Shown here one piece after another: positions 16,513 through 26,600 of a stretch of 64,000 bases of DNA. Both the position numbers and the translations under genes were made by a program. Under the pieces are notes generated by a model. That model searched no databases and was not told where the DNA came from. It saw nothing but the letters and a program-made list of their open reading frames with translations. The first letter of the stretch is position 1. Each line of letters starts with the position of its first letter. The DNA is from CAIPVR01 sp049316905 (GTDB taxonomy: Bacteria; Actinomycetota; Acidimicrobiia; Acidimicrobiales; Microtrichaceae). The stretch covers positions 1 through 64,000 of the forward strand of contig JBMOJH010000001.1 of assembly GCA_049316905.1 (NCBI GenBank), given 5' to 3'.

Positions 16513-16971
16513 TCAGTCGTCGGTGCCGGAGCGCACGATCACCACGGGGCATGGCGCGTTCGCCGACACGTAGGTGCTCACCGAGCCGAGCAGGGCCCGG
16601 CGGATGGCCCCCAGGCCGCGGGAGCCGATCACGAGGGCGGCCACGCCGCGCTCCTCGGCCAGCCGGCACATCGCGGGGCCCGGGTCGCCGGAGAGGGTGA
16701 CCGTGTCGATCGTCAGGCCGTCGGGCAGCGCGGCCACGGTGCGGTGCAGCGCAGCCTCGGCGCCCTCCTTGGCAGCCGTCCAGGCCTCGTCGACCTCGGC
16801 GTCGGTGGCCATGCCACCGGCGAAGCCGGACTCGAGGCCGCGGGTGGCCGCATCGGGTGTGTCGGCCACGCAGGCCACGATCACCTCGTCGGGCGGGGCC
16901 AGCAGGGCCAGGCCGGCCGCGGCGGCGGCCACGGCGTCGTCGGATCCGTCGGTGCCGATCAGGACTCGCAT
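16513..16971 (-). CDS. Universal stress protein (UspA family)
   Basis: A 152-residue single Usp domain. It begins MRVLIGTDGSDDAVAAA and ends with the ATP-binding signature GSRGLGAIRRALLGSVS followed by PCPVVIVR, so it belongs to the ATP-binding subgroup common in actinobacteria. The ATG at 16971 has a GGAGA ribosome-binding site. Its stop directly abuts the DJ-1 gene stop (convergent, no gap), and it follows the basic-tailed protein gene on the same strand by 22 bases, so the two are probably one operon. Role in stress or dormancy is by family only. Confidence 0.88.
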   Translation of the reverse strand: MRVLIGTDGSDDAVAAAAAGLALLAPPDEVIVACVADTPDAATRGLESGFAGGMATDAEVDEAWTAAKEGAEAALHRTVAALPDGLTIDTVTLSGDPGPAMCRLAEERGVAALVIGSRGLGAIRRALLGSVSTYVSANAPCPVVIVRSGTDD

Positions 16972-16993
16972 GGGGTTCTCCGGTCTCGGGTGG

Positions 16994-17494
16994 TCAGCGG
17001 GCGTCGGAACGGGCCTGCGCCCGCTTGGTGCGTGAGCGGGCGGTGGCGCTCGCCTTCTTCGTGGCCGGCGTGCGGCGCTGGACCTTCGCCGAGCGGGCGC
17101 CACCGGTGCTCCGGGGCGCGTCGGCCGTGGTCCCCCCGCGGGACTCGCCGCGGGCCGCGGCCAGGCGCTCGGCCTTCAGGGCCTTGGCGCTCGCCGCGGC
17201 GGCCTTCGAGAGCTCACGGCTCACCCGGGCCAGGGCGTCCTCGAACACCTCGGCCTTGTGACGGGTGCGGGCGTGCGCCGCGCTGGCCCGGCCGCGGGAG
17301 GCATCCGCGCCAACCTGCTCCCCCGCCCGGCGGCGGTAGAGCTTCGTGTACTTCCGGCGGGTGCGGCGGATCCGGTCGTGGAGCTCGGAGAGCTGGTCCT
17401 CGTCCATGGTGGACAGGGAGGCGGGCTCGCACTCACGCAGCAGCTCCTGCTCGGACTCGTTGAGCATGGCCAGCGTGGACGGTGATGCGGGCAT
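16994..17494 (-). CDS. Unknown protein with helical N-terminal part and basic Ala/Lys/Arg tail
   Basis: A 166-residue protein of unrecognised family. Residues 10-55 are acidic and likely helical (NESEQELLRE, DEDQLSELHDRIRRTRRKY). From about residue 110 the chain becomes a low-complexity basic tail with SAKVQRRTPATKKASATARS, like the DNA-binding tails of actinobacterial HupB or histone H1-like proteins. DNA or RNA binding is inference. The ATG at 17494 has a GAGGAG ribosome-binding site seven bases upstream. It precedes the universal stress protein gene in the same direction, suggesting joint stress-related expression. Confidence 0.6.
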   Translation of the reverse strand: MPASPSTLAMLNESEQELLRECEPASLSTMDEDQLSELHDRIRRTRRKYTKLYRRRAGEQVGADASRGRASAAHARTRHKAEVFEDALARVSRELSKAAAASAKALKAERLAAARGESRGGTTADAPRSTGGARSAKVQRRTPATKKASATARSRTKRAQARSDAR

Positions 17495-17565
17495 CGGACT
17501 CCTCGGTGGGTCGCGGCGGCCCCGTTGTGCCGCGAGGGCGGAAACTAGCCGCTGGGCACCGTGGG

Positions 17566-17571
17566 TAGCGT
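17566..17571 (+). promoter_or_regulatory. -10 element (TAGCGT) for leaderless DUF255-protein transcript
   Basis: TAGCGT lies six bases before the ATG at 17578. There is no purine-rich ribosome-binding site in the gap, which reads gccccc. Confidence 0.5.
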
Positions 17572-17577
17572 GCCCCC

Positions 17578-19623
17578 ATGGCCAACCGCCTCGCCCATGA
17601 GACCAGCCCCTACCTCCGCCAGCACGCCGAGAACCCCGTCGACTGGTTCCCGTGGGGCGACGAGGCCGTCGCCACGGCGCGTGCCGGCGACCGACCGGTG
17701 CTGCTGTCGGTGGGGTACTCGTCCTGCCACTGGTGCCACGTCATGGCGCACGAGTCCTTCGAGGACCCCGACACCGCGGCGCTCATGAACGACTGGTTCG
17801 TGAACGTGAAGGTGGACCGGGAGGAGCGCCCCGACGTGGACGCGATCTACATGGAGGCCACCCAGGCCATGACCGGCCACGGGGGATGGCCGATGACCGT
17901 GTTCATGACCCCCGACGGCGCCCCCTTCTTCTGCGGGACGTACTTCCCGTCGGAGCGCCGGGGCGGCCAGCCCTCGTTCCGCGAGCTGCTCACCGCGGTC
18001 CACGAGGCGTGGACGGAGCGGCGGGAGGAGCTGCTCGAGCAGGCTGGCCGGCTGACCGAGGCGCTGGAACGCCAGGCCCCGCCGGCGGGTGGCGACGAGC
18101 TGCCCGGCACGGAGCTGCTCGAGGAGGCCACGATGTCGGCGCTGGCCGCGCTCGACGACCAGTGGGGCGGCTTCGGGCGGGCGCCGAAGTTCCCGCAGGC
18201 GATGACGCTCGGGCACCTGCTGCGGCACCACGCCCGCACCGGCTCGGCGACCGCGCTCGAGGCGGTGACCACCTCGCTCGACGCCATGGCCTCCGGCGGC
18301 ATCTACGACCACGTGGGCGGGGGCTTCGCCCGCTACTCGGTCGACGAGCGGTGGCTGGTGCCGCACTTCGAGAAGATGCTCTACGACAACGCACTCCTCG
18401 TCCGCCTGTACGCACAGGCCCTGCAGGTGACCGGCGACGAGCGATACCTGCAGGTGCTCGAGGAGACCGTCGGGTACGTGCTGCACGACCTGTCGCACCC
18501 CGACGGGGGCCGCTACTCCGCCGAGGACGCCGACAGCCTGCCCCGCGCCGGCGCCGATCACGCCGAGGAGGGGGCGTTCGCCACCTGGACACCCGACGAG
18601 GTGCACGCCGCCCTCGCCGCCGCGGGGATGGAGGACCGCACCGACGCCGTGTGCGCCTGGTACGGGATCACCCCCGGCGGGAACTTCGAGGGCCGCTCCA
18701 TCCCGAACCGGCTGCACGACCGGGGCAACTGGGTGCGGCCGCCCGAGATCACCGAGGCACGCGCCGCGTTGTTCGCCGCGGCCCGCACGCGTCCCCGCCC
18801 CGGCCTCGACGACAAGGTCCTGACCGAGTGGAACGGGCTCTTCCTCGCCGGGCTGGCCGACGCCGCGGCCGCCACCGGCCGCGAGGACTGGCTGGCCGAG
18901 GCCGAGCGCACGGCCACCTTCCTGTGCGACCGCCTGCGCCGCGACGACGGCCGTTGGCTGCGGTCCTGGCAGGCCGACGCCGACGAGGGCCGCGGCGCGG
19001 CGCGCCACCTGGCCTACGCGGCGGACTACGGCGGGCTGCTCGACGGGTTCCTCGCCCTCCACTCGGCCACCGGGCGGCAACGTTGGCTCGCCGAGGCCGA
19101 GGCGGTCGCCGACGGGATCGTCGAGCTGTTCTGGGACCCGGCGGGCGGCGTGTTCACCACCGGCGACGACGCCGAGGCCCTCCTCACCCGGCCCCAGGAG
19201 CTGATGGACAACGCAACTCCGTCCGCGGTGAGCCTCGCGGCGGTCGGCTTCCTCCGGCTCGAGGCGCTGACCGGCGAGACGCGCCACGGCGAGCACGCCC
19301 GCACGCTGCTGCGCCGCTACGGCCCGCTGGCCGGCCGCCACGCCCTCGGGTTCGGCAACCTCCTGTGGGCGGTGGAGCTCGCGGCGGTCGGGGTCACCGA
19401 GGTGGTGGTCACCGGCGACCGGCCGGACCTGGTGGGCGCGGTCCAGCGCCGGTTCCTGCCCGGCGCGGTGCTGACGTGGGGCGAGCGCGGCGACGGGCCG
19501 CTGTGGGAGGGCCGCGACGAGGAGGGTGCGGACGGCCGGGCCTACGTCTGCCGGAACCACGCCTGCCGCGCGCCGGCGACCACGGTCGAGGACCTCCTCG
19601 CCGAGCTCACCCCCGCGGACTAG
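17578..19623 (+). CDS. Thioredoxin-domain protein, YyaL/DUF255 (spermatogenesis-associated protein 20-like)
   Basis: A 681-residue protein of the widely conserved YyaL/SPATA20 family. The N-terminal thioredoxin-like domain begins NRLAHETSPYLRQHAENPVD and holds the redox motif SSCHWCHVMAHESFED near residue 48, then GGWPMTVFMTPDG. The rest is an alpha/alpha-toroid like N-acylglucosamine 2-epimerase (GGIYDHVGGGFARYSVDERW, VPHFEKMLYDNA, DADSLPRAG, LTEWNGLFLAGLA). The biochemical function of the family is not established. The start is fixed by TAGCGT six bases upstream. No partner gene is evident; it is flanked by divergent and convergent genes. Confidence 0.9.
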   Translation: MANRLAHETSPYLRQHAENPVDWFPWGDEAVATARAGDRPVLLSVGYSSCHWCHVMAHESFEDPDTAALMNDWFVNVKVDREERPDVDAIYMEATQAMTGHGGWPMTVFMTPDGAPFFCGTYFPSERRGGQPSFRELLTAVHEAWTERREELLEQAGRLTEALERQAPPAGGDELPGTELLEEATMSALAALDDQWGGFGRAPKFPQAMTLGHLLRHHARTGSATALEAVTTSLDAMASGGIYDHVGGGFARYSVDERWLVPHFEKMLYDNALLVRLYAQALQVTGDERYLQVLEETVGYVLHDLSHPDGGRYSAEDADSLPRAGADHAEEGAFATWTPDEVHAALAAAGMEDRTDAVCAWYGITPGGNFEGRSIPNRLHDRGNWVRPPEITEARAALFAAARTRPRPGLDDKVLTEWNGLFLAGLADAAAATGREDWLAEAERTATFLCDRLRRDDGRWLRSWQADADEGRGAARHLAYAADYGGLLDGFLALHSATGRQRWLAEAEAVADGIVELFWDPAGGVFTTGDDAEALLTRPQELMDNATPSAVSLAAVGFLRLEALTGETRHGEHARTLLRRYGPLAGRHALGFGNLLWAVELAAVGVTEVVVTGDRPDLVGAVQRRFLPGAVLTWGERGDGPLWEGRDEEGADGRAYVCRNHACRAPATTVEDLLAELTPAD

Positions 19624-19626
19624 GGC

Positions 19627-22224
19627 TCAGCCGGGGGGCTGCAGGTCGGGCGGCAGCGGCGGGGGCTGTTGCGACGGCGGCGGGGTGTACGGCGGCGGCG
19701 TCGCGGCGGGAGGTGCCATGGGTGCGGCCACGGCGCCCGCACCGGCCGGCACCGCCACGCCGTCCCTGTGGTCGGGCACCTCGATGAACGGGACGACCTT
19801 GTGGTCGAGCATCCCCTTCGACACCCAGTTCCGCTTGTCCGCCCAGATGATGAGCGGCGGCAGCACCACCAGGGCCGCGAGCAGCGCGATCGCGATCTTG
19901 ATGGCGACGAACAGGCCGAAGTTGCGCAGCAGCGGCAGCGACGAGAACGAGATCACCGCCACGCCGGCGATCGCGGTCATGGCCGACACGATGAACGCCC
20001 GGCCGGTGCGCGCCGCGGTCACGTCGATGGCGTGGCGGGGTTCGAGCCCGCGTCGCCGTTCCTCGATGTACCGCAACAGGATCAGCGAGGTGAACTCGGT
20101 GCACGTGGCCACCACGAGCGGGCCGCCCACCGCGGTCATCGGACTGAGCTCGATGCCCAGCGCCCAGATCGCGAGCGTGGCCACGCCGGAGGCGACGAGC
20201 ACCGGCACCATCGACAGCAGGGCCCGGGTGAAGGACCGCAGCCGGATCAGCAGGAACAGGAAGACGAAGCCCGCCGCATACCAGGTGAGCTGGGTCAGGT
20301 TGGCCTCGAGGTTCTCGAGCAGCCCCACGCCGACCACGGCGAGGCCCGACGGCGTGAGCTTCGTGCCCTCCGGCGGCGCGGCGTCGCGGCGGAACCCGTT
20401 CACCACCACGGCGCGGTCCTCGAGCGAGCCCGGCTTGGTCAGCATGATGATGTTGAGGTTCTTGCCGTCGGGCGACGCGGTGGAGGTCTGGACGTCCTTG
20501 GGCGCGACCTGCCACGCGGCCTGCACGGTCTCCGCCTGGGGGTTCTGCGGCTTCGCCCCGGGCACGTCGGTCAGGTCGGCCACCGTCGCCACGATGGAGG
20601 AGCCCACCAGCAGCACGTCGGGGAACCGTTCGAACTCCTGCTGGGTGAACTCGTTGACGTAGTCCACGGTCGGCTGGTTGAAGAGGCTCTGGCCGTTCGT
20701 GGAGGTGACGAACACGCCGAGCTCGGAGGACCCGCCGATCTCCCGTTCCACCGAGCGGAGGTCCTTGATGACCTGGCTGTCCTGGTTCACCCAGTTGATC
20801 GGGTCGGTCTCGAGCTTGATGTCCGGCTCGACGAGGCTGCCGCCGACGAACACCAGCACCGACACCAGGGCCAGCGGCAGGGCGAAGGAGCCCGGCACGC
20901 TACCCAGCCAGACCACGAGCCGGCCGAGGCGGCCCTCGGAGAAGTCCCGGGCCTTGGTCGGGCTGCGGTACTCGCGCATGCCCAGGATGGCGAGGGGGTT
21001 GATGATCGAGCTGGCGCAGATGGCCACGATGCCCACCGTGAGGAGCCAGCCGAACTCCCGCACCATCGGCACCCGGGAGAACTGGATGGCGAGGAACGCG
21101 AAGACCGCGTCGAAGGTCACCACCAGCAGGGCCGGGCCGAGGCCGCGCGCGGCCTCCTGGATCGGGTGTGGTGACTCGTCGATGATCACCTCCTCCTCGA
21201 TCCTCGAGTGCATCTGGATCGCGTAGTCGATGCCGATGCCGAGCATCACCGGGAGGCCCGCGATCGTCACGAGGGTCAGGGGTATCCCGATGAAGCCCGC
21301 GAGCCCGAAGGCCCAGATCACCCCCAGGATCACCACGGCGAGGGGCAGCAGCCGCCAGCGCACGTTGAAGAACAGCATCAGGATGACCACCATCACAGCC
21401 ACCGCGATGCCGCCGAGGGTGAGCATCCCGCCCTGCAGGTAGTCGTTGATGTCCTTCAGCAGGACGGGCGCGCCGGTGGTGATGGTCGAGGCGTTCGGGA
21501 ACTGCAGGCCCTTCGCCGCGGCGACCACGGCGTCGGACGCCGTCCCCTCGTCCTTGATCGACATGTTCCCGTCGAGACGGGTGATCATGAGCGCGTGCGT
21601 GTCGTCCGGGAAGAACGGGCGCAGCGCCTTCCGGACCTGTCCCGCGTTGTCGTACAGGAGGAACTGCACGTAGGCGGGGTTGTCGAGGGTCTGCTGGTCC
21701 GGCGGGATCGCGGCGAGGCGCTGGGTGGTGACGGACAGATCCGCGGTGCGCGCCGCGGCACCCGCGGTGTCGCCGGATGCGGTGGCCTCCTCCTGGGCGT
21801 GCAGTAGGGCCTTGGCCGCGATGGCGTCGAACAGCGTGCCGCCGGGTGGCGCCTGGACCAGCGTGGAGGAGAACTCGAGCGCGGTGAGGGGCGAGATCAC
21901 GCCCTGCACGCCGTCGATGGCCCGGATCTCGTCGGAGACCTTGGTGAACGTGGCGTTGCCCTCGGCGGTGAAGAGCGAGTCGACCTTCTGGCCCTCGTTC
22001 ATCGTGATGACCGAGAGCATCGCCTGCCCGCCGAACAGGTCCTGGTAGCGGACGCTGTCCTTGTAGACGATGTCGTCGCGGTTCAGGTAGCTGTCCTGGC
22101 CGGTGGCGAACTCGAGGCGGGTGATGCCGCTGCCGATCACCACGGTGAAGATCAGCCCGATCACCGACACCAGACCGGCTCGCTTGCCCAGGTTGACGGC
22201 CAGCCACGACCAGAACCGCTGCAT
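19627..22224 (-). CDS. MMPL/RND-family exporter (hydrophobe/amphiphile export), Pro-rich C-terminal tail
   Basis: An 865-residue membrane protein of the RND/MMPL type. TM1 is at residues 8-35, then an extracellular loop to about 270; TM2-6 follow with GIGIDYAIQMHSRIEEE, a second large loop around 470-650, and TM8-12. Expected role is proton-driven export of lipids or hydrophobic compounds. The last 45 residues are cytoplasmic and Pro/Ala-rich (PPAATPPPYTPPPSQQPPPL). The ATG at 22224 has a GGGGGA ribosome-binding site and begins right before TM1; the frame further upstream is not membrane-like. It converges on the DUF255 gene with a three-base gap. Confidence 0.85.
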   Translation of the reverse strand: MQRFWSWLAVNLGKRAGLVSVIGLIFTVVIGSGITRLEFATGQDSYLNRDDIVYKDSVRYQDLFGGQAMLSVITMNEGQKVDSLFTAEGNATFTKVSDEIRAIDGVQGVISPLTALEFSSTLVQAPPGGTLFDAIAAKALLHAQEEATASGDTAGAAARTADLSVTTQRLAAIPPDQQTLDNPAYVQFLLYDNAGQVRKALRPFFPDDTHALMITRLDGNMSIKDEGTASDAVVAAAKGLQFPNASTITTGAPVLLKDINDYLQGGMLTLGGIAVAVMVVILMLFFNVRWRLLPLAVVILGVIWAFGLAGFIGIPLTLVTIAGLPVMLGIGIDYAIQMHSRIEEEVIIDESPHPIQEAARGLGPALLVVTFDAVFAFLAIQFSRVPMVREFGWLLTVGIVAICASSIINPLAILGMREYRSPTKARDFSEGRLGRLVVWLGSVPGSFALPLALVSVLVFVGGSLVEPDIKLETDPINWVNQDSQVIKDLRSVEREIGGSSELGVFVTSTNGQSLFNQPTVDYVNEFTQQEFERFPDVLLVGSSIVATVADLTDVPGAKPQNPQAETVQAAWQVAPKDVQTSTASPDGKNLNIIMLTKPGSLEDRAVVVNGFRRDAAPPEGTKLTPSGLAVVGVGLLENLEANLTQLTWYAAGFVFLFLLIRLRSFTRALLSMVPVLVASGVATLAIWALGIELSPMTAVGGPLVVATCTEFTSLILLRYIEERRRGLEPRHAIDVTAARTGRAFIVSAMTAIAGVAVISFSSLPLLRNFGLFVAIKIAIALLAALVVLPPLIIWADKRNWVSKGMLDHKVVPFIEVPDHRDGVAVPAGAGAVAAPMAPPAATPPPYTPPPSQQPPPLPPDLQPPG

Positions 22225-22256
22225 GGATCCCCCTGACGGAAAACGTGTGCGGGCGC

Positions 22257-22262
22257 AACCTA
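22257..22262 (-). promoter_or_regulatory. -10 element (TAGGTT) of the MMPL exporter gene
   Basis: TAGGTT on the minus strand lies 32 bases before the ATG at 22224, leaving a short leader that holds a G-rich ribosome-binding site. This is a leadered promoter, unlike many others here. Confidence 0.35.
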
Positions 22263-22288
22263 CACGCCTCGCCGCGTTCAGCGGGGCG

Positions 22289-22903
22289 TCACCAGCGAGC
22301 GTGGTGGAGGTGCTGGGCCGCGGCGGGCCGGCCGGCCGTCGCGGAGCGCGACGGGGCCCGCCCGCCGGGGGCCGGGCGGCCGAGCGCGAGGGTGCCCAGC
22401 GCCCGTCGGCCGTCGGGGACACCGAGCGCGGAGCGCACGGCCGCCTCGTGGCCGAACTGGCCGAAGAACAGCGCGCCGAGGCCCTCGGCCTCCGCCGCGA
22501 GGAGCACCGCCATCACCGCCGCGCCACCGTCGACGAACCAGTACGGCACCGGCCAGTCCTCCGCCGCGTCACCGAGGCCGGTGGCGGCCTTGTCGGCCCG
22601 GGCGTAGCGCTCCACGTACGCGGCGGGATCGACGTACGGGACCACGAGCAACGGGGCCAGCAGCAGACCGGGCCAGCGGAACGCCGCCCGGCGCGGTGCG
22701 GGCAGGGTCACGTCCCAGTAGCGGGCGGTGTCGTCGCCCTCGAGCACCACGAGGTCGAGGGCGTGCGTGTTGCCGGCGGCGGGGCCCCGGAAGGCAGCGG
22801 CCAGCACGCGCTCGCGCACTGCGGGCGGGACCGGTTCGGGCAGGAAGTCGCGGCACATGCGCCGCGACGTCAGGACCTCGGTGAGGTCGGGCCGGGCGGT
22901 CAC
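22289..22903 (-). CDS. Nitroreductase-family protein
   Basis: A 204-residue member of the FMN-dependent nitroreductase fold. The N terminus VLTSRRMCRDFLPEPVPPAV and the RGPAAGNTHALDLVVLEG stretch correspond to the FMN-binding and dimer segments, and EAEGLGALFFGQF to the usual MAAEALGLG helix. The last 25 residues (from about 180) are a low-complexity Ala/Arg/Gly tail. The GTG start at 22903 overlaps the stop of the upstream unknown gene by four bases (GTGA), so the pair is coupled. Reduction of a nitroaromatic, quinone or F420/flavin-linked substrate is possible; none can be chosen. Confidence 0.75.
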   Translation of the reverse strand: MTARPDLTEVLTSRRMCRDFLPEPVPPAVRERVLAAAFRGPAAGNTHALDLVVLEGDDTARYWDVTLPAPRRAAFRWPGLLLAPLLVVPYVDPAAYVERYARADKAATGLGDAAEDWPVPYWFVDGGAAVMAVLLAAEAEGLGALFFGQFGHEAAVRSALGVPDGRRALGTLALGRPAPGGRAPSRSATAGRPAAAQHLHHARW

Positions 22904-23574
22904 CCGTGCTTGAGGAGCTCCTCGGCCATGACCCAGCCGCTGACCACGAGGCAGTCACCCCGCTCCACGTCGATGCCCACGAAGAGCTCGTCGAGGGAGG
23001 GATCGAGCTTCTCGGGCTTGAGCGACTCGTGGTCGATCACGAGCGGCGGGGTGCCGTCGCCGGTGATCACGAAGGTGTGCTCGTCGTAGCGGTCGGCGGC
23101 CACGTCGTAGCGCTTCACGAGGCGGCGACCCCAGGCCCGCTCCTCGCCGGAGTGCTTGCCCTCCGTCCGGGGGACGATGTCGGTGAGCAGCTTGAACGCC
23201 TCGAACCCGGAGGGCGAGTTGATGCGGGCGCCCATGAGCACGTCCTCGTCGGGGAACGCCATGAGGGCCCGGCGGAAGTTGTCGCTCACGATCGCCTTCA
23301 GGACGGCGTCGCGCTTGGAGTGCCGCTTGACGGTGGCCGGCCCCATGATGATCGCCGGGGTGCCACCGATCCGCTCGAGAGTGGAGATGGAGAAGCCGCG
23401 GAGGTGGTTGCCCTCCCGGACGAGCGTCACCAGGACCCAGCCGTCCTCGCCGGTGACCTTGGACAGGGTCCCGACCTCGTGGCCGGCACCCGTCTCCGCG
23501 CAGAGGTCGGCCATCTCGGCCAACTCCGAGTCGCTGAGGGCGGTGCAGTCCTTGGTGGTGACGTCGAGCGCCAT
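22900..23574 (-). CDS. Unknown protein, possibly GNAT-like fold
   Basis: A 224-residue soluble protein without a family I recognise. The pattern of strands and a central GFSISTLERIGGTPAIIMGP stretch followed by RHSKRDAVLKAIVSDNFRRA is faintly like a GNAT acetyltransferase core, but the R/Q-x-x-G-x-G/A acetyl-CoA loop is not clear. The C-terminal part (ITGDGTPPLVIDHESLKPEK) is acidic. The ATG at 23574 has a GGAGGA ribosome-binding site. It is first in a coupled pair with a nitroreductase-like gene, so it may help modify or deliver the same substrate. Confidence 0.5.
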   Translation of the reverse strand: MALDVTTKDCTALSDSELAEMADLCAETGAGHEVGTLSKVTGEDGWVLVTLVREGNHLRGFSISTLERIGGTPAIIMGPATVKRHSKRDAVLKAIVSDNFRRALMAFPDEDVLMGARINSPSGFEAFKLLTDIVPRTEGKHSGEERAWGRRLVKRYDVAADRYDEHTFVITGDGTPPLVIDHESLKPEKLDPSLDELFVGIDVERGDCLVVSGWVMAEELLKHG

Positions 23575-23657
23575 ACGGTCACTCCTCCATCCAGGGTCGA
23601 AAAAGGGCGCAAAAGTGCTCCCGATAGTTCACTCGCTGGACGGTCCCGACGCAAACC

Positions 23658-23681
23658 GCCGCCGGAGGGCATCCCGGCGGC
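23658..23681 (-). terminator. Candidate terminator after dnaE
   Basis: An 8-bp GC stem (gccgccgg / ccggcggc) with an 8-base loop lies 13 bases beyond the dnaE stop (23694-23696). On the minus strand it is followed by ggttt, only a short U run. Confidence 0.4.
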
Positions 23682-23693
23682 CGTGCCCAGCGG

Positions 23694-26600
23694 TCAGATC
23701 ACCACGGCCTCGTGGCCGAGCAGGGCTCGCAGCTCCCCCACCAGCCCGCTGCGCACGTCGACGAGCACGTCGTCGGGCAGGCGCAGCACCTGGCGCTCGC
23801 CGAGCAGGATGTGCACCTCCGACTCCCCCGGGAAGTCGACGAACAGCTCCTTGAGCCGGTCGACGGTGGCCTCGGTGAGCTTCGTGGGCGGCAGGTGCAG
23901 GCGCAGCGGTGGGCGCTCATCGCTGAGCGGCTCGAAGAGCTCCAGCTCCCGGGGGATGAACTTCGGCGTGTCGTCGCGCTTGTCGACCCGGCCGGTGAGC
24001 AGCACCACGGCGTCGTCCGCGAGGAGGTGGCCGATGTCGGCCATGGTCTTGGGGAACACCATCACCTCGACCGAGGACTGCAGGTCCTCCAGCGTGAACA
24101 CGGCCATCAGGTCGCCCTTCTTGGTCCACTTCCGCTGGAGGTTGGTGATCACGCCGCCGATGCGGCGGTGGGCGCCGTCCTCGGCGTCGACGAGATCCAT
24201 CAGGGTGCAGTCGGTCTTGCGGCCGAGGGCCTGTTCGGCGCCGAGGAGCGGGTGGTCCGACACGTACAGGCCGAGCATCTCCTTCTCGAACGTGAGGCGC
24301 TGCTTCTTCTCGAACTCCACGTCGGGGATACCGATGCGCTCGTCGAAGGCCGGGCCGTCCTCGAGCTCGCCGAAGAGCGACATGACCCCCATGTCGTGCT
24401 CCTTGCGGCGCGCGACCGTGGTGTCGACGATCTGCTCGAACACCGTGAGGAGACCCTGGCGGGGATGGCCCATCGAGTCGAACCCGCCGGCCTTGATGAG
24501 CGACTCGATGGTGCGCTTGTTCAGCACCTGGGTGTTGACCCTTTGGCAGAAGTCGTAGAAGTCCCCGAACGGACCGTTGGCGGTGCGCTCCTCGACGATG
24601 AGCTGCACGAGGCCCTCGCCCACGTTGCGCACCGCCGAGAGCCCGAAGAGGATCCGGGGCGTCTCGGTGCCGTCCTCGGCCCGCTCGATCACCGGCGTGA
24701 AGTCGCTCTCGGAGCGGTTCACGTCGGGCACGATCACCTCGATGCCCATCGCCCGGCACTCCGCCAGGTAGACCGCGGCCTTCTCCAGGTTGGTCTTCAC
24801 GCTGGTCAGCAGCGCGGCGAGGTACTCGGCCGGGTAGTTCGCCTTCAGGTAGGCCGTCTGGTAGGCGACGAAGCCGTAGCCGTAGCTGTGCGACTTGTTG
24901 AACGCGTAGTCCGCGAACGGCTCGATGATGTCGAACCAGGCGGTGCCGAGGTCCTCGCCGTAGCCCTCCCGCTCGCAGCCCTCGACGAACTTCACCCGCT
25001 CCTTGGCGATCAGCTCCCTCACCTTCTTGCCGCAGTTGTGGACGAGAACGTCCTCCACCAGGGCGTAGGGCCGCTCCTCGTCGGCCATCCGGAAATCGAA
25101 GCACTCCTTCTCGCCGACGTACTCGATGTCGACCACCGTGTCCCACAGGAGGTCGCCGGTGGCCAGGTCCTCGAGACGCTCCGAGTACACGAGGCCGCGC
25201 ACGGTGTTCCGGTGGAGGACGGCGCAGCTGCGGTACGAACCGGTGTCCACCCCGAGCGACCGACGGGATCGGCCGGTCACCTCCTGGCGCCGGGCGACCT
25301 CCGCCTCCAGGAACGCGGCGGGAATGCCGATGCGGGTCGCGCTGGACCCGTCCCGCCACTCGGCCATCCAACGGCTGACCTTGGCATGCTTGATCGCGGT
25401 CAGGTGCGGCTCGATCGCGGTGGCGAGGCGGCGCGCCATACCGGAGTCGGCCACCGAGACCGTCCAGTGGCGACCGTGGCCGGGGATGTCCCGGTGATGG
25501 ACGTTGCCGACCACGCCGAGGCGCAGCAGCAGCCGCTTGAGCCCCCGGATCACATCGGGGCTCTTCGAACCGATGTGCATGCCGGCGCGGTCGGCCCAGC
25601 CGTCGGCGCAGAAGTAGAGACCGAGGAAGCGCTCCACCTTGCGCAACGGGGCGTTCAGCACCACGTCCGGGATCTGCTTGTCGGCCGAGAGGCCGAGGCG
25701 ACCCAGGACGGGCTCGAGCGCGAGCAGCTCCTCACGGGCGAGGCGGAGACGGGTGACCCCGGCGACCGTCGACTCCCGCCGCTGGGGCAGTCCGTGCCCG
25801 AACCGGGCGGCGTACGCATGCCCGAACGCGTCGAGCAGGTCCGGGTCGGTGTTGCAGAAGAACGGCGACCGCTCGTGGATCCTGATGTCCGGCGTGAAGC
25901 CCTCGCTGATCAGCAGCGCCGAGAGGTCGATCTCGGCGTCCGAGATCCGGCTGCCGCCGTTGGTGCGCGACCGGCCGGCGACCCCCACCAGGTCGCCCGG
26001 AGCCACCTTGCCGAGCTCGAGCCACCGGTCCCCCACCAGGAAGGGATGGTCGGCGGTCGCCTCGACCGAGTACCCGGTTGCCGTCGTGAGCCGGTACACC
26101 GGCTTCACGCCGACCGACCACACATCCGCGACCTCGCCGAAGCGGGACACCCCCGAGCGCTCGTCGATCGTCTGGACCGACCGGTCGGCCAGGGACATGA
26201 CCTTCTCGATCGGGACATAGCCCCGGGAGCGGGAGAGCATGCGGGACCCCGCGGGGAGGCATGCCTTGCGAAGGTTGTCCGCCTCGGCGAGGGAGTAGCC
26301 CGCGAACTTCTGCGCGAGCCGCATGATCCCCTCCTGGTAGATGCAGTTGTGGGCCACGATCCCGTTCGCGACGAAGTTGTGCACCTCCTCGACCGTGATG
26401 TCGTAGACCCGGCGGGGACCGATCGCCTCGACGTGCTCCACGCGGGACCAGTCCGTGCGGAGGCGCCGCCGCGTCGCCGGGAGATCCAGCGCATCGAGCA
26501 CGGGCGCCAGGGTCGTGGCGTGGACGCGCGGATGGCGCTCGACCGCGTACGGGGAGAAGTGCCACCGGGGGACTCCCACCTCGGCGGCGAAGCCACGGAG

